From Bromus sterilis (taxonomy: Eukaryota > Streptophyta > Magnoliopsida > Poales > Poaceae), in the NCBI GenBank assembly GCA_950022295.1, contig OX465599.1:277719501-277783500 (forward strand): a stretch of 64,000 nt of DNA, read 5' to 3'. Positions 33,288 to 43,592 of this stretch are shown here, one piece after another. Each line of letters opens with the position of its first letter. Within the stretch, counting starts at the first letter, position 1. The notes beneath the pieces are model-generated. The model worked only from the letters and a program-made list of their open reading frames with translations, did not search any database and was not told the origin of the DNA. The position numbers and the translations under genes are program-made.

Positions 33288-34920
33288 TGATGCATCCAAA
33301 ACGTATCTATAATTTCTGCTTGCTCCATGCATCTTTTGTGTGATATTGCTATGATATTGATGCACTTCCATACACTTTTGATCATATTTGGACTAACCTA
33401 TTAACTCAGTGCATCCCAGTGCCAGTTCCTTATTTCTGCTGTTTTTGTATTTCAGGTTTTCCCATCACTTAAAGTGCCAGAAAAATTCCGGGAAAAATAT
33501 AGGAAAAATCAGCGTACAAGAAGCTTCGGGAAGAGCCCAAGTGGGGCCAGAGGGGAGCCAGGGGTGGCCCAGGCGGCCACCTGGCGCGGCCACCCCCTAG
33601 GCCGCGCTAGGGGGGACCCTGGTCCACCTCTGCTGCCCCCTTCGCCTATATATCCCTCTCGTCCCGAAACCCTCGAGGACAGAACCCTTTTTCGGGATCT
33701 CTCCTCTGTTCCGCCGCCGCCGCGCTTCCATGATCGGGAGCACCATGAGCCCTCTTCCCGGCACCCTGCCAGAGGGAGGAACCACCTCCGGGAGCTTCTC
33801 CACCACCTTGGATACTTCCCGGATGAACCGTGAGTAATCCACCTTGGACCATGGTCCATGATCAGTAGCTATGTGATGTTCTCCTCCCCTCTTTGTTCTT
33901 CATGGTTTAGACCTCGTGAGCTTCCCTACATGATCGAGGAACATATGTAATCTTTCTGCTGTTGCTATGCTGAGTTTGCTGGGATCTAATGGATTGTGAG
34001 ACTATGTTCAGATTGTGATTGAGTAATATATTTGGTTCTCCTCTTTTATATTTATGTTCTTGAGAAATTCTTGCATGTTCTCCGTTGCTGTTTATTGCTT
34101 TGGCCAAGTAGTAGGTAGTGACTCCAAGAGGGAGCGTTATGCATGATTGTGGGTTCATGCCCCCTGATGACTAGCTTGAGTGATAGAAACATGAGTCTAG
34201 GGGATGTGCTGTTGCCACAAGGGAGAAAACAACGGTGCTTGTACTTGCGGGTGCAAGGATTGTTTACTTTACGCAAAGTTCTTTAATGCAGTTGTCTGTT
34301 GCTTTGAGTTTACACTTTGGGTGGCATTCGTAACTTAATACCAGCGAGATGTTCTGGGTAGATATCTCAAGGTGGATGATTAGTAGGTAGATGCAGATGG
34401 ATTTCGGTCTACTTGTCTTGGCGTACCGCCCATGCTTTTGAGCCTCTTCCTTTCTTTATAGCATAGTTAGCACTGGTTTGCGCACATAATCCTGTCAATT
34501 GCCCAACTGTAATTTATTTACCTCGCATGGCTATTTTATCGTCTTTTGGGAGAGAGACATCACTAGTGAACATCGTGGGAACCCGGTCCATATTTCCAAC
34601 ATTTTTTACACCCACTATTTATTTTCTGCTTTATTTCCTTTTCCATTGCTATCGTTATCATTATTATCCCGTGCGTTTGATCCTTTGTAAACAACAAGGC
34701 CGGAGGGATTGACAACCTCTCTGAACTCGTTGGGAGCAAAGTTATTTGTTGTGTGTGCAAGTCCATGCCAACCGCCTAATTGCTGGCGCCGTTGTCACCT
34801 TCCTGTCGTTGTCGGAGTCCTACTGGAGATAAACCTTGGTATCTTCACCGAGGGAAATTTGCTGCTGTCTACATCTCAACCTTCCACTTTGGGTAACCAA
34901 AGAGGGGAGAGAAGCCATCA
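33288..34920 (+). repeat. 3' LTR of E
   Basis: 1633 bp, from TGATGCATCCAAAACG to GAGAAGCCATCA. It is nearly identical to the 5' LTR and has the TATA box variant CCTATATATC. Confidence 0.9.
33645..33654 (+). promoter_or_regulatory. TATA box, 3' LTR of E
   Basis: CCTATATATC, one base from the 5' LTR form CCTATTTATC and closer to a canonical TATA box. Confidence 0.5.
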
Positions 34921-35231
34921 AGAATCTAGGCTTATCGAAGACTAGCATCTTTCGACGGTTCTTGCAGCATGAGAAGAGAATAGCAACCGGTTTATATAAA
35001 GCATAAAGTAACAATGCAACAGAAGTTGTTGCAGCATTGTATAATAGTAAGTTGTAATAATTAACAATGCCTCCCAGATCCCTTCCCCGACTTCCCTGCG
35101 AGGAAGAAAACCCGGAACCAATAGTTTAATAGTAGTAGTTTGTAGTATTAGGATCTGGCTTCAGCATAAAGCGTCCTGTTACCGTGGACACATCTATTCA
35201 ATTAGATTATCTTCCCTGCAAGGGTGCACTT
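34921..35231 (-). repeat. LTR X, continuation after E
   Basis: TTACCGTGGACACATCTATT...CCCTGCAAGGGTG parallels TTACCGCGGACGCGGCTATT...CCCTGCAGGGGTG in the A LTR (41586-41634). X is therefore an older relative of the A/B family. It is broken off at 35231 by the copia LTR. Confidence 0.6.
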
Positions 35232-37002
35232 TGTTGGGGAACGGGGCAGAAAACAATAATTTATCATGACCTACGCGTCCCGAACCCAAGACCTATGCTA
35301 TGGCGATGCAAGTAACGGAGGGAATTGGTCACATACCAGTATGTAGTCCGTTAAGAGGGAAACGTTCCCGCGTGAACGTGGTTGATGTAGTCGTACCGGC
35401 AATCCCCGATGCCGCGCAGATCCACGATGACTCCTGAGGCCACCCGGTCCTTGAAGACCGATGACGGGATTACGTCCCCGTCGGAACGTTGTCAGTGAAG
35501 ACATCGCGACACGGCCTCAACGATGAAGGAGCACCACAAGTGTAGCGCCTCGCGGGATTACACGCATACGGTGTACCCGACGTTCCCTCCGGGCTCCGAA
35601 CCAGAAGAGCAGCGCTAAGAAGATGGATTCGGATCCCGATTCCAATAGCACTATGGCGTGCGTATGGTGGAGAAACCCCAACCAAGTGTAGACTCCAAAC
35701 TAGGGGAGTCCACTCGAGGAGGGAGAAAGAGAGAGAAGAGAGATCTGAGAAACTTGTCTCAAATCAAATTGTGTGAAGAAAAAAGGCACCCCATCCCTCC
35801 TTATATAGGCCAAGGAGGGGTGCCACCATCCTCCCCTTCCCATGTGGGACTAAATCCTAGGGAGGGGGGGGTTTGGTGTGGCTAAGGGAGGTGGGCTCCC
35901 ACCCTTGGCGCCTTGGCCTAAGGGGGAGCTCCCTCCTTCCCCTAATGGGCCTCTTTAGGCACATATGCCTTTTAATTCATTTTTAATTATATTTAATCAT
36001 ATTTTATTATTTAATTCTGTTAATTAAATAATAAAACATATTTAAACATTATTTTGAACCTTTTAAAATATCTATAACAACTTCTGGCACCTCCCAGAAC
36101 AATCCCAGTGTTCTCTCTTATTTCACCGATGATCCCGAATCAATCCTTATTGCGTCGAATACCCTTAAGCGTGACACCCTACGGTTCGGGAAACAATAGA
36201 CATGATCAGACACTCTCTGACCAATGACCATCATGTGGGATCTGGTTACAGTCCTTGATGAGCCCCTGCGCTTCCATCGAATTAACTTGTTGAACCGTTA
36301 ACGTTGAGTCCTGATCCCTTTGTCATACGATACTTTGTTTGTCCGAGGTTTGATCATCGGTATCGAATATACCTAGTTCATTCTCGTTACCGACAAACAT
36401 GTTTACTCGTTCCCGTGATATTACAACCCCGTGACCTAGTCACATGATTGCGCAATCTTTATGATGTAATATCACCGAGTGGGCCCAGAGTACTTATCCG
36501 TCACTCGGATGGACAAATCCCATTTTGATCTATTTGCATACTCATCAACATATCTACTTCGGAATACCCAAGATACACCTTTATGGTTACCATGTTTCAG
36601 TGTAATGGTTAATGCACTCAAAGCATCCTGGTAGATAGCAATTATGTATGATCATCACGGTCTTAAGGATCGGGTCACTACGTTTATAGTTATCGAAATG
36701 TTGAACTATCTGTCTGGATCACATTGCAACACTTTTGGTGGGTGTGTGTCCATCATGTCATTCTCCCAATGACCTGACCCCATTGTCAATAGACTGTTCA
36801 CATCTCATGATCAGGAAACCTTGATCATCAATTGCCCAATGGACTAGTTTACTAGAGTTAACTAGGGACCTGGTTGTTTGTATACCACACGTGTATTAAT
36901 GTTTCCGCTTAATACAGTTATAGCACAGTATAAAACTTATTATGAACTAATAGAATACGCGAATAAACATATTTTATTTGCCTCTAGGGCACATTCCCAA
37001 CA
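35232..37002 (-). repeat. 3' LTR of the copia element
   Basis: 1771 bp with TG...CA ends. A TATA box lies in the middle, and the left end TGTTGGGGAACGGGGC is typical of this group read on the other strand. Confidence 0.8.
35800..35810 (-). promoter_or_regulatory. TATA box in the copia LTR
   Basis: Minus strand GCCTATATAAG, a strong TATA box in the expected part of the LTR. Confidence 0.6.
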
Positions 37003-37018
37003 GTCTCCCACTTGCACT
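37003..37018 (-). other. Polypurine tract of the copia element
   Basis: Minus strand AGTGCAAGTGGGAGAC lies directly before the LTR start TGTTGGGA. Confidence 0.75.
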
Positions 37019-37207
37019 AGAGTACAAATAATCTAGTTGCATTTTCCTGATCATAACTCCATATCATGTATATGGTTATAGATCATGCTTGCTTGTGGAA
37101 AAGGTTGTATCAACATTCTGGGTACCATTCAGATCCGTATGTCTTTTGAAAATCATTAATGTCACCTAGTTTGACATTACTTCATTATCCATTATAATGA
37201 TGAGGTG

Positions 37208-37229
37208 TATATATATATATATATATATT
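37208..37229. repeat. (AT)n microsatellite
   Basis: About 11 AT units. It lies exactly where the minus-strand GAATAT codons of the RNase H AEY motif stand, so it probably grew from that coding sequence. Confidence 0.9.
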
Positions 37230-38002
37230 CGGCGGTAGAGTGAGACTTCGTTTGTTTGTGTTTCAGCAATGACATCCGGTGGGTCACGCGGACTTCCCAT
37301 AGTCAGGCACACCGAAACTCACTCAGTCAGAAGTCGAACTTCGTAAGCCAGAATATAACTTTTGCCACTTCTAAAGTAGTCATATCATTGTAGATTTAAT
37401 CCTTAGTGCATTGTATGCAACTTTGATGTCTAACCAAGTTTCTTTCAACTTAGGCATTTATTAGTATGATATCTCAATTTTCCAGATTAGTGTCAGAACT
37501 TGAACCAGCATAACATTTATGGTCAAGTCCTTACAAATTAGAGATGTATCCTCAGTTCTCCCCAGATACTGAAGGATAAACTTAACTCTTTGTTCAATGA
37601 TTTACTCATGAATCATATCACAACATGTTCTTCTTACTAAGAACTTGGGTCACATTACGTCGAGTACAAAACTTTGGTTTTTATATGAAAGAACCTATGA
37701 CAGAGGCATAGAAGATGTAGCACATCCATTTCTGTCATTTAACCATAATTTAACCATTGTTCTTGTACTGAGATTAACTCGATACTTCTCTTGGATATAC
37801 AAGTAAGAACTACCTTCTTGACTTGTCCCATTCTGAACTTCTTCAGAATCTTATCCAGGAAAGTATTCCGACTCACTGATATTAAACGCATTAATCTATC
37901 TTAATAGATTTTCAATGCTTAACTTCATTCATGAAAGATTTTCAATAATCATTAATACCAACTACATCATTCACCATATGTTATATATGAGAATGTTGTC
38001 AC

Positions 38003-38172
38003 GCTCCCACTCAAATATGTCAGCCACATATAAGACTAGGATAACATATCCACACAGCTCCCACTCAAATATGTCACCCACATATTAAGTTCAGGATAAT
38101 ACTCCCATAGCTCCCACTCAAAATATGTCGTCCACATATTAGGTTTAGGATACTATTCAGCTCCCACTCAGT
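38003..38172 (-). repeat. Tandem repeat, unit about 50-55 bp
   Basis: GCTCCCACTCAAATATGTCR starts at 38003, 38056 and 38110, and GCTCCCACTCA starts again at 38160. Each full unit continues CCACATATWA...AGGATA. Three units plus a partial fourth. Confidence 0.85.
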
Positions 38173-38838
38173 TTCATGCAAATGCATGTTTCCTCGATAT
38201 TTTGTCTAAGTCCAAAATCCTTTGATCATCCATCAAATCGAGAATTCCGGTTACGAGACACTAGCATCCATATGTTTTCCAAAACCTTCTCGTTGTACCA
38301 ATTACAACCCTTCTTAAAATGCAGGATTTGAGGAAATCACGGTATTCATAACAATTTGGATCAATCGTAGCGATAATCCTATTGACTCAAGCATCGCTAC
38401 TATTGTAGTCAACCTTTTGAATTTGTCAGAAACATCCTTCATGACAAATCGATCTAGATGTCTTCCTTTGATGTTCACATTTATTCCTTATAACCTTGAA
38501 GTTATTGAGAATATCAAGTAACCTCTTTACTCGATAAGATTCATGTAATCTTAAATGTAACTCAATATAGGATTCCATGACTCATAGTCATTTCTCGTAC
38601 TTAGGTCCACCATCGCTTCTTCGTAGTTCGTAGGTATGTCTTGTTCCATTAACTTGACAAGTGAATCATGAATATTACTTTGCACAAGGGGAAATATGTA
38701 TTCTTGAATCCTACTTTGTTCAGTAAAAGTTTCAACCAAAACACCATGATCATTATCATCATTTTCTCCTCTAATTGTAGAGCTTTGGTTTCGGAACACA
38801 TTCCGTTGCGCTACTCTGACATCTGGAGGCAAGGTCAA

Positions 38839-40464
38839 TTACCTTGTTTGAACTTTCACTTTATTCCATTAACACATTCATCAAGAACACTTCTTGACAA
38901 ATACCAAACTTAGCAACACAAGTTTTGCTCTTTGGACCTAGTTGCGGAAGATGCATCCATAGTTGACTAAGGATACACTACAAAGATAATTTACCACATA
39001 AATTATTTCCCTAGAAACCATGACACACCATAACTTATATAGTGTTGGTTTCCACGAACTCAGATGGTTCCCTATACTGAAGTGAGTGTTTGCTTATTAA
39101 ATTAATAACTCTAAACAATAATAACGTAACTCGGTAAGAGATAACTTATACCATACACTATCCAATAGAGTATGATTATAATGTTCAGGCACATCAACAA
39201 TATTCAAGTGTTCCAAGCATTGTAATTTGTGGAACAACTTTCACACAAGTCCGTATGCCGAAGGATAACTCAAAACATTTGTCTCTTTGATAAAATCGTA
39301 GAGACTTGTTTTTCTTGTTAATTTAGTACCCGTCTTCATTCTGAAATCCCTTTGATCACATCAAACTATCCCAGACTCATGTTTCATTAGTGAATACACA
39401 TATTCATCTAAGTCCACATCTGAAGTTTATGAAATAATGAAATTCACTACATGCTGAAATATGATACATCACTATGTATGATATGAAACAATCATCGCAA
39501 ACTCTGTTTTACCATAATGCGAGGTTTTAGTCATCTCACCTAAACAGGCATGGTTTGCATGTGTCAAGAGATCAAGTATCTCAATACTTCATCAAACCAA
39601 TCATGACTTAAACGGTAGTGTCATTACTAAGTTTGGATAATTCTTGGCATTGCAATATTTCTTATAAATGATCAAACTACTACCATCAATATAAGAATAA
39701 CTCATTCATAACCTTAATTTGACCATAAAAGATATCATTCATAAAAGGAGAACAACTGACTTGTTTCTCACTAATATGAATAATTGTCTTCGCGAGATGC
39801 AAGACACACTAATAAGGTTCACACTCAAACAATCATAAATTTATTCATATACTAATCAAATGATAGATGTAGAGGGAGAGTGTTGTCGACCATCAACTAT
39901 CTTGATTACCGTCAGCACACATTGTCACCTCATCCCTTCCAAGCCACTCTTTAAGCAGTGAGTTCAAGCATCGAATACTTAATCAACCACAATCAGTGTT
40001 TTGTGGGGAAAGACATTTATAACCCGTGTATCAAATATACTTTCTCCGTCAATGACTATTCCTGCATTAGTTCTACCTTTAAAGTTCACAACTTCAACCA
40101 TGAAATCATGACAGGTGAACGATTTTTCTTCATGACATAGTCTAGACGCGGTCTTTGTAGCTGGGAGGAAGCGGATTCAACTCCCCAGTTATCGCAAAGT
40201 AACTAGTCATTCTGTAGTCCAAGTTGTACACAAGGTGTTCATGTATCTTATACATTTTCCAAGTGACTTTCTCAGCAGGTTGTTCCTTCCACCATGGTTG
40301 AAAGAAACCCCGTCCATATACTCATATTCCATTACTCTGATTTGTGACTTAGTGCTTTTAAGATCACCTAGCACGTCATACGTGTTGGTGTCTTAATCAT
40401 GCATTCACAATTCAGATTCCATAGAATGAAGTATGGTGTATCGGACAGTCATTGAATAAGAGAC
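38839..40464 (-). other. Decayed copia internal region
   Basis: By position this should hold integrase and earlier coding sequence. I can read no motif with confidence. Confidence 0.4.
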
Positions 40465-43400
40465 TGTCGGGACCTGGGGGTAGCGTATGCAAGACTCGCT
40501 ACAACACAATCATATGGAAAGCCGAGAACCGTACCCACTTGTCTAAGCAGACAAGGCCAAGAACAAAACGTTCTCGGAAAGCATCGAACGTGAGGGGCAT
40601 CCCATCCAGGCCGGATGATCAACTGAGATGGGTCCTCATCGTACGCACACAAGTCTAAATGCTATGGGTGGTGAACTCCCATACTCATAGACAAGTCGCC
40701 TCAACCACACTCTCGATTGTATCATAACCCTTACATAGACTTACTCCAGCCCGATCACTTAGTCGGGGTCTAGGGCGGGCTCGATCATACATCAAAGTGT
40801 GCACGTGACGGAGTCACGAGCAATCGCATCGCGATGCCCCAAGCTGCGCACATCTAAGGGCCACTTGGTGTATAAAATACCGCCAGCCAGATCACAACTA
40901 AGGTCTCGAAAACCCATACTAAGACATGCATGATATAATCATACACGCAACACACATGCCTAGTATGAACAACAGGTATCATTGCAATTCTCTACAAATT
41001 TTACATCTTTATTGATAACTCTTACAGAGTGCACACAGAGATCACGAGACCGTGATCCAACATTACAACAAGCATGCGGAAGGAAATTATGTCTGGGTAC
41101 AGACAAGTTTAACAAATGGATTAAGAAGCCTTATTTAAACACAAGCCCTCCACGAGGGAACCAGTCTGCTGAGTGGGACTACACTAGCTTGGTCTTCAGT
41201 CGTCGAGCTCGAGGAAGAATCCACCTTCGGGGTCAGTGGGTTCATCTAAAACATAGAATAAGCAAACGTGAGTACAAAGTCGTACTCAGCAAGACTTACG
41301 TAGGAGCTATACTACTCATGCACATGTATCAAGGTAAAGGGGGGGTGGGGTTCATAAGCAGAAGTGCCAGCTTTGACTTGGCTAGTCCTGAACTACGAGT
41401 ACCAGACTTGAGGTAAGAAGTGTACACGAGTCCACTACATGTCTCCAACCAATTACACCACTATGGTGCCTTCCTCGACTTCCCCACGAGAAAGCACGCC
41501 ATAGCACTCACGCTTATCTTGGCAAGTTTTATAAGTATCCATTGAAGTTGTCTAATAATCAGGCACAGTTTTCCAAGCAGTCCCTTACCGCGGACGCGGC
41601 TATTCGAATAGTTTTGTTAACCCTGCAGGGGTGTACCGCTACACACACGATCATCAGTTAGCGCCTTTGATCTCGACACCATTCAAGGGGTGCCGGCGAG
41701 GATGCTCACCACAACTGTTACCTCATAGCCGATCTAGTCCAATAAAGCCGCCTATCTGGGTTGGCTACCACTATCGTGAACTCGGACGGTTTACCGAAGT
41801 GGACCCAGATGATGTGTGCGTGGTGCATAAGCCGGTCTCGGTTGAGCCGTTCTCTCACTTAGCAGCCAGGCTACAAACCTACCAGAACTCCGAACTACTG
41901 CGACATCTGGACATCGAAAGGGATGAGTTAGTAGGTTGAGAGGGGTCAGTGAGCCCAATGTGTGGTTGTACTCTTCATCTTGGATCACCACACCAGAACT
42001 CGGACTTAGTGCGGTGTTCAACGACACAACCCACTGTGTACTCCTACACAACCTCTCATCGTTCACCTTGTATTAGGGTAGATTCACCAACACATTTCCA
42101 CCATCATCAACATGATCACTACCATCCCGACTCACATAACAGTATCAACATTGTATCACTCTAAGCATGCAATAAGCAGTAACAGTTGCAGGGGCCACAT
42201 GATATCAATCAACTCCTACATTTGCTAGGATTGTGGTTTGCTTACTACTGTGACAAATGATAGGTCATGACGTTCAGACGCGGCAGCGACCACGGGGACG
42301 GCGGCTCCGTTGTCCTTTTGAAGCGCCAAGACCACCAGGAGGGAGATCTCATCGTCGAGCATCGATCTGGACCAAGAACTAGGGCTGGCGTGCACTGGAG
42401 GCTCACCGGCGACGAGCTTTGCGGCGACAGTGGCACGGCCGCGAGGCAAAACTCACTACGTTGCATCAAAAGAAGCGGGGTTTGGTTGGTTCGACGCAGC
42501 AGATCAAGGGGATCATGCTGGACAAGGTTGCAAGCTTCTAGGGTTCACGGTTGCACGGCGAGGAGCATCCCGGCGGCGAGGTACTCCGGCTTCCATGACG
42601 GAACGGGATAGGGATCGAATGGGGAGGCGCCAGGTCAGGGAAAATGTTCAGGAGCTCACCACGAACTCGATGGCGTGGTCAGCGGGCTCGGGGAGGGTCT
42701 GGTGGCGGCGAATCGACGAGGTGGTTCTCCGGCGACCGGCGGTGATTCGGTGAAGCTCGTGTCTCCTGGATAAAATCAAGGCGCCGTCTTCTGCGAGGTG
42801 ATGAAGTCGACGACGACGAACGCGCGGGACAAGCTGGCTTGAGATCTGGGCCATGGTGTCCACGTTTTCCACGGCGGTGCGCTCCGGCGAGGCTTCGGGC
42901 GGTGGAGAAATCGAGCACGGGAGGAATGGGAGAAGCTCTGGAGGGGGGGGGCATGGATAGGGACGGCTGAGAGGCGTCTCCAGGAGAGAGGATAACCTCT
43001 GGGGAGGCAGGCAACCTTCTTGCCTGCCTGGAGGGGGGAAGAAGACGCATGTGCCCCCCCTGGACTGGGCTGGGCTGGTACTGGGCCAGGTACGGTTAGT
43101 TGGGCCCGAGGCCAGGTAAGCTCCTTTTTCCTTTTCTCTCTTCTTTATTTTTCTGTTATTTGTTTTGCTGTGCTAAAAAAATAGCTATGCATTTTATTAA
43201 ATGCTCAAAATTTATATATGGACTTACATGACCAGTAGCTAGTCATTCCCAAGTTTTGAACATTTTTGAAATTCAAAGTATTTAAATTGAAATTCAAATA
43301 GGGGTATTTGATTAATTCCAAGGTCCTGTTTGAATATTTGAAAAATCCATGAGCATGGGATTGCTACCACACCACTTGATATGTGATCACACTCATTTCT

Positions 43401-43576
43401 GAGACTTTTCAAAAATGCAAAAGGAATTTTTGGAGCAACTTTATTTCTGGCCATTTGAATTAAATTCATCTGGGGGGGGGGGTGTTCTCTCTCCCATTTC
43501 AATTTCTTTTGAAATTTTTAACATGATGCAAAGTGACTTGCTAACCCTAGCACATACCTAACAGAGGGTTCTGACA
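40465..43576 (-). repeat. 3' LTR of A
   Basis: 3112 bp, minus strand TGTCAGAACCCTCTGTTAGG to CCCGACA. About 240 bases compared by eye with the 5' LTR (63108-63350) show roughly seven differences. Compared with the B LTR, the first 450 bp and the last 1.8 kb are alike, but the GC-rich middle (42265-43130) is different sequence. Open frames within are not genes. Confidence 0.88.
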
Positions 43577-43590
43577 ACTCGCCCCCACTC
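43577..43590 (-). other. Polypurine tract of A
   Basis: Minus strand GAGTGGGGGCGAGT precedes the LTR start TGTCAGAA. In B the equivalent is GAGTGGGGGAGAGT. Confidence 0.8.
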
Positions 43591-43592
43591 AA

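Larger units (their letters stand above)
27721..34920 (+). mobile_element. Element E: complete non-autonomous Athila-like gypsy element
   Basis: Two LTRs (27721-29350 and 33288-34920), each starting TGATRCATCCAAAACG and ending CCATCA, bound a 3.9-kb internal region. That region has a TGGCGCC primer site, a gag-like reading frame and a polypurine tract, and it has no RT, RNase H or integrase. The element depends on a partner's polymerase for movement (inference). The LTRs are close to identical by eye, with scattered substitutions and small indels in the GC-rich block. Flanks AGAAA (27716-27720) and AGAAT (34921-34925) are an imperfect target duplication. LTR X sequence continues on the right, so E sits inside X. 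Confidence 0.9.
37200..38838 (-). pseudogene. Copia RT/RNase H remnants
   Basis: Minus-strand fragments in changing frames: IPTNYEEAMVDL (the start of copia RT, about 38640), LDKILKKFRMGQVKK (about 37860-37815), VKFILQYLGRTEDTSLI (about 37585-37535) and STAEYI (about 37235), which in intact copies is part of the RNase H DSTxxAEY motif. The order is right for copia pol. Many stops and indels, a tandem repeat (38003-38170) and an AT microsatellite interrupt it. Confidence 0.6.
35232..40464 (-). mobile_element. Degenerate copia element (BARE/Angela-like), 5' side beyond A
   Basis: On the minus strand the 3' LTR (37002-35232) starts TGTTGGGAATGTGCCCTAGA and ends CCCCAACA. It is preceded by the PPT AGTGCAAGTGGGAGAC (37018-37003). 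LTR length and ends are those of the BARE/Angela/WIS group. The internal region up to 40464 is badly decayed, but fragments of copia RT and RNase H can be read. The element is cut at 40464 by the LTR of A, so its gag and 5' LTR must lie right of the window. Confidence 0.75.

Noticed and set aside
35298..35885. Open frames within the copia LTR
   Set aside because: No resemblance to proteins, and the region is bounded by LTR ends.
40982..41939. Open frames of 144 and 102 codons (also 63605-63979, 50426-50736, 60230-60727)
   Set aside because: They are inside the repeated LTR R-U5 region on the strand opposite or without coding pattern.
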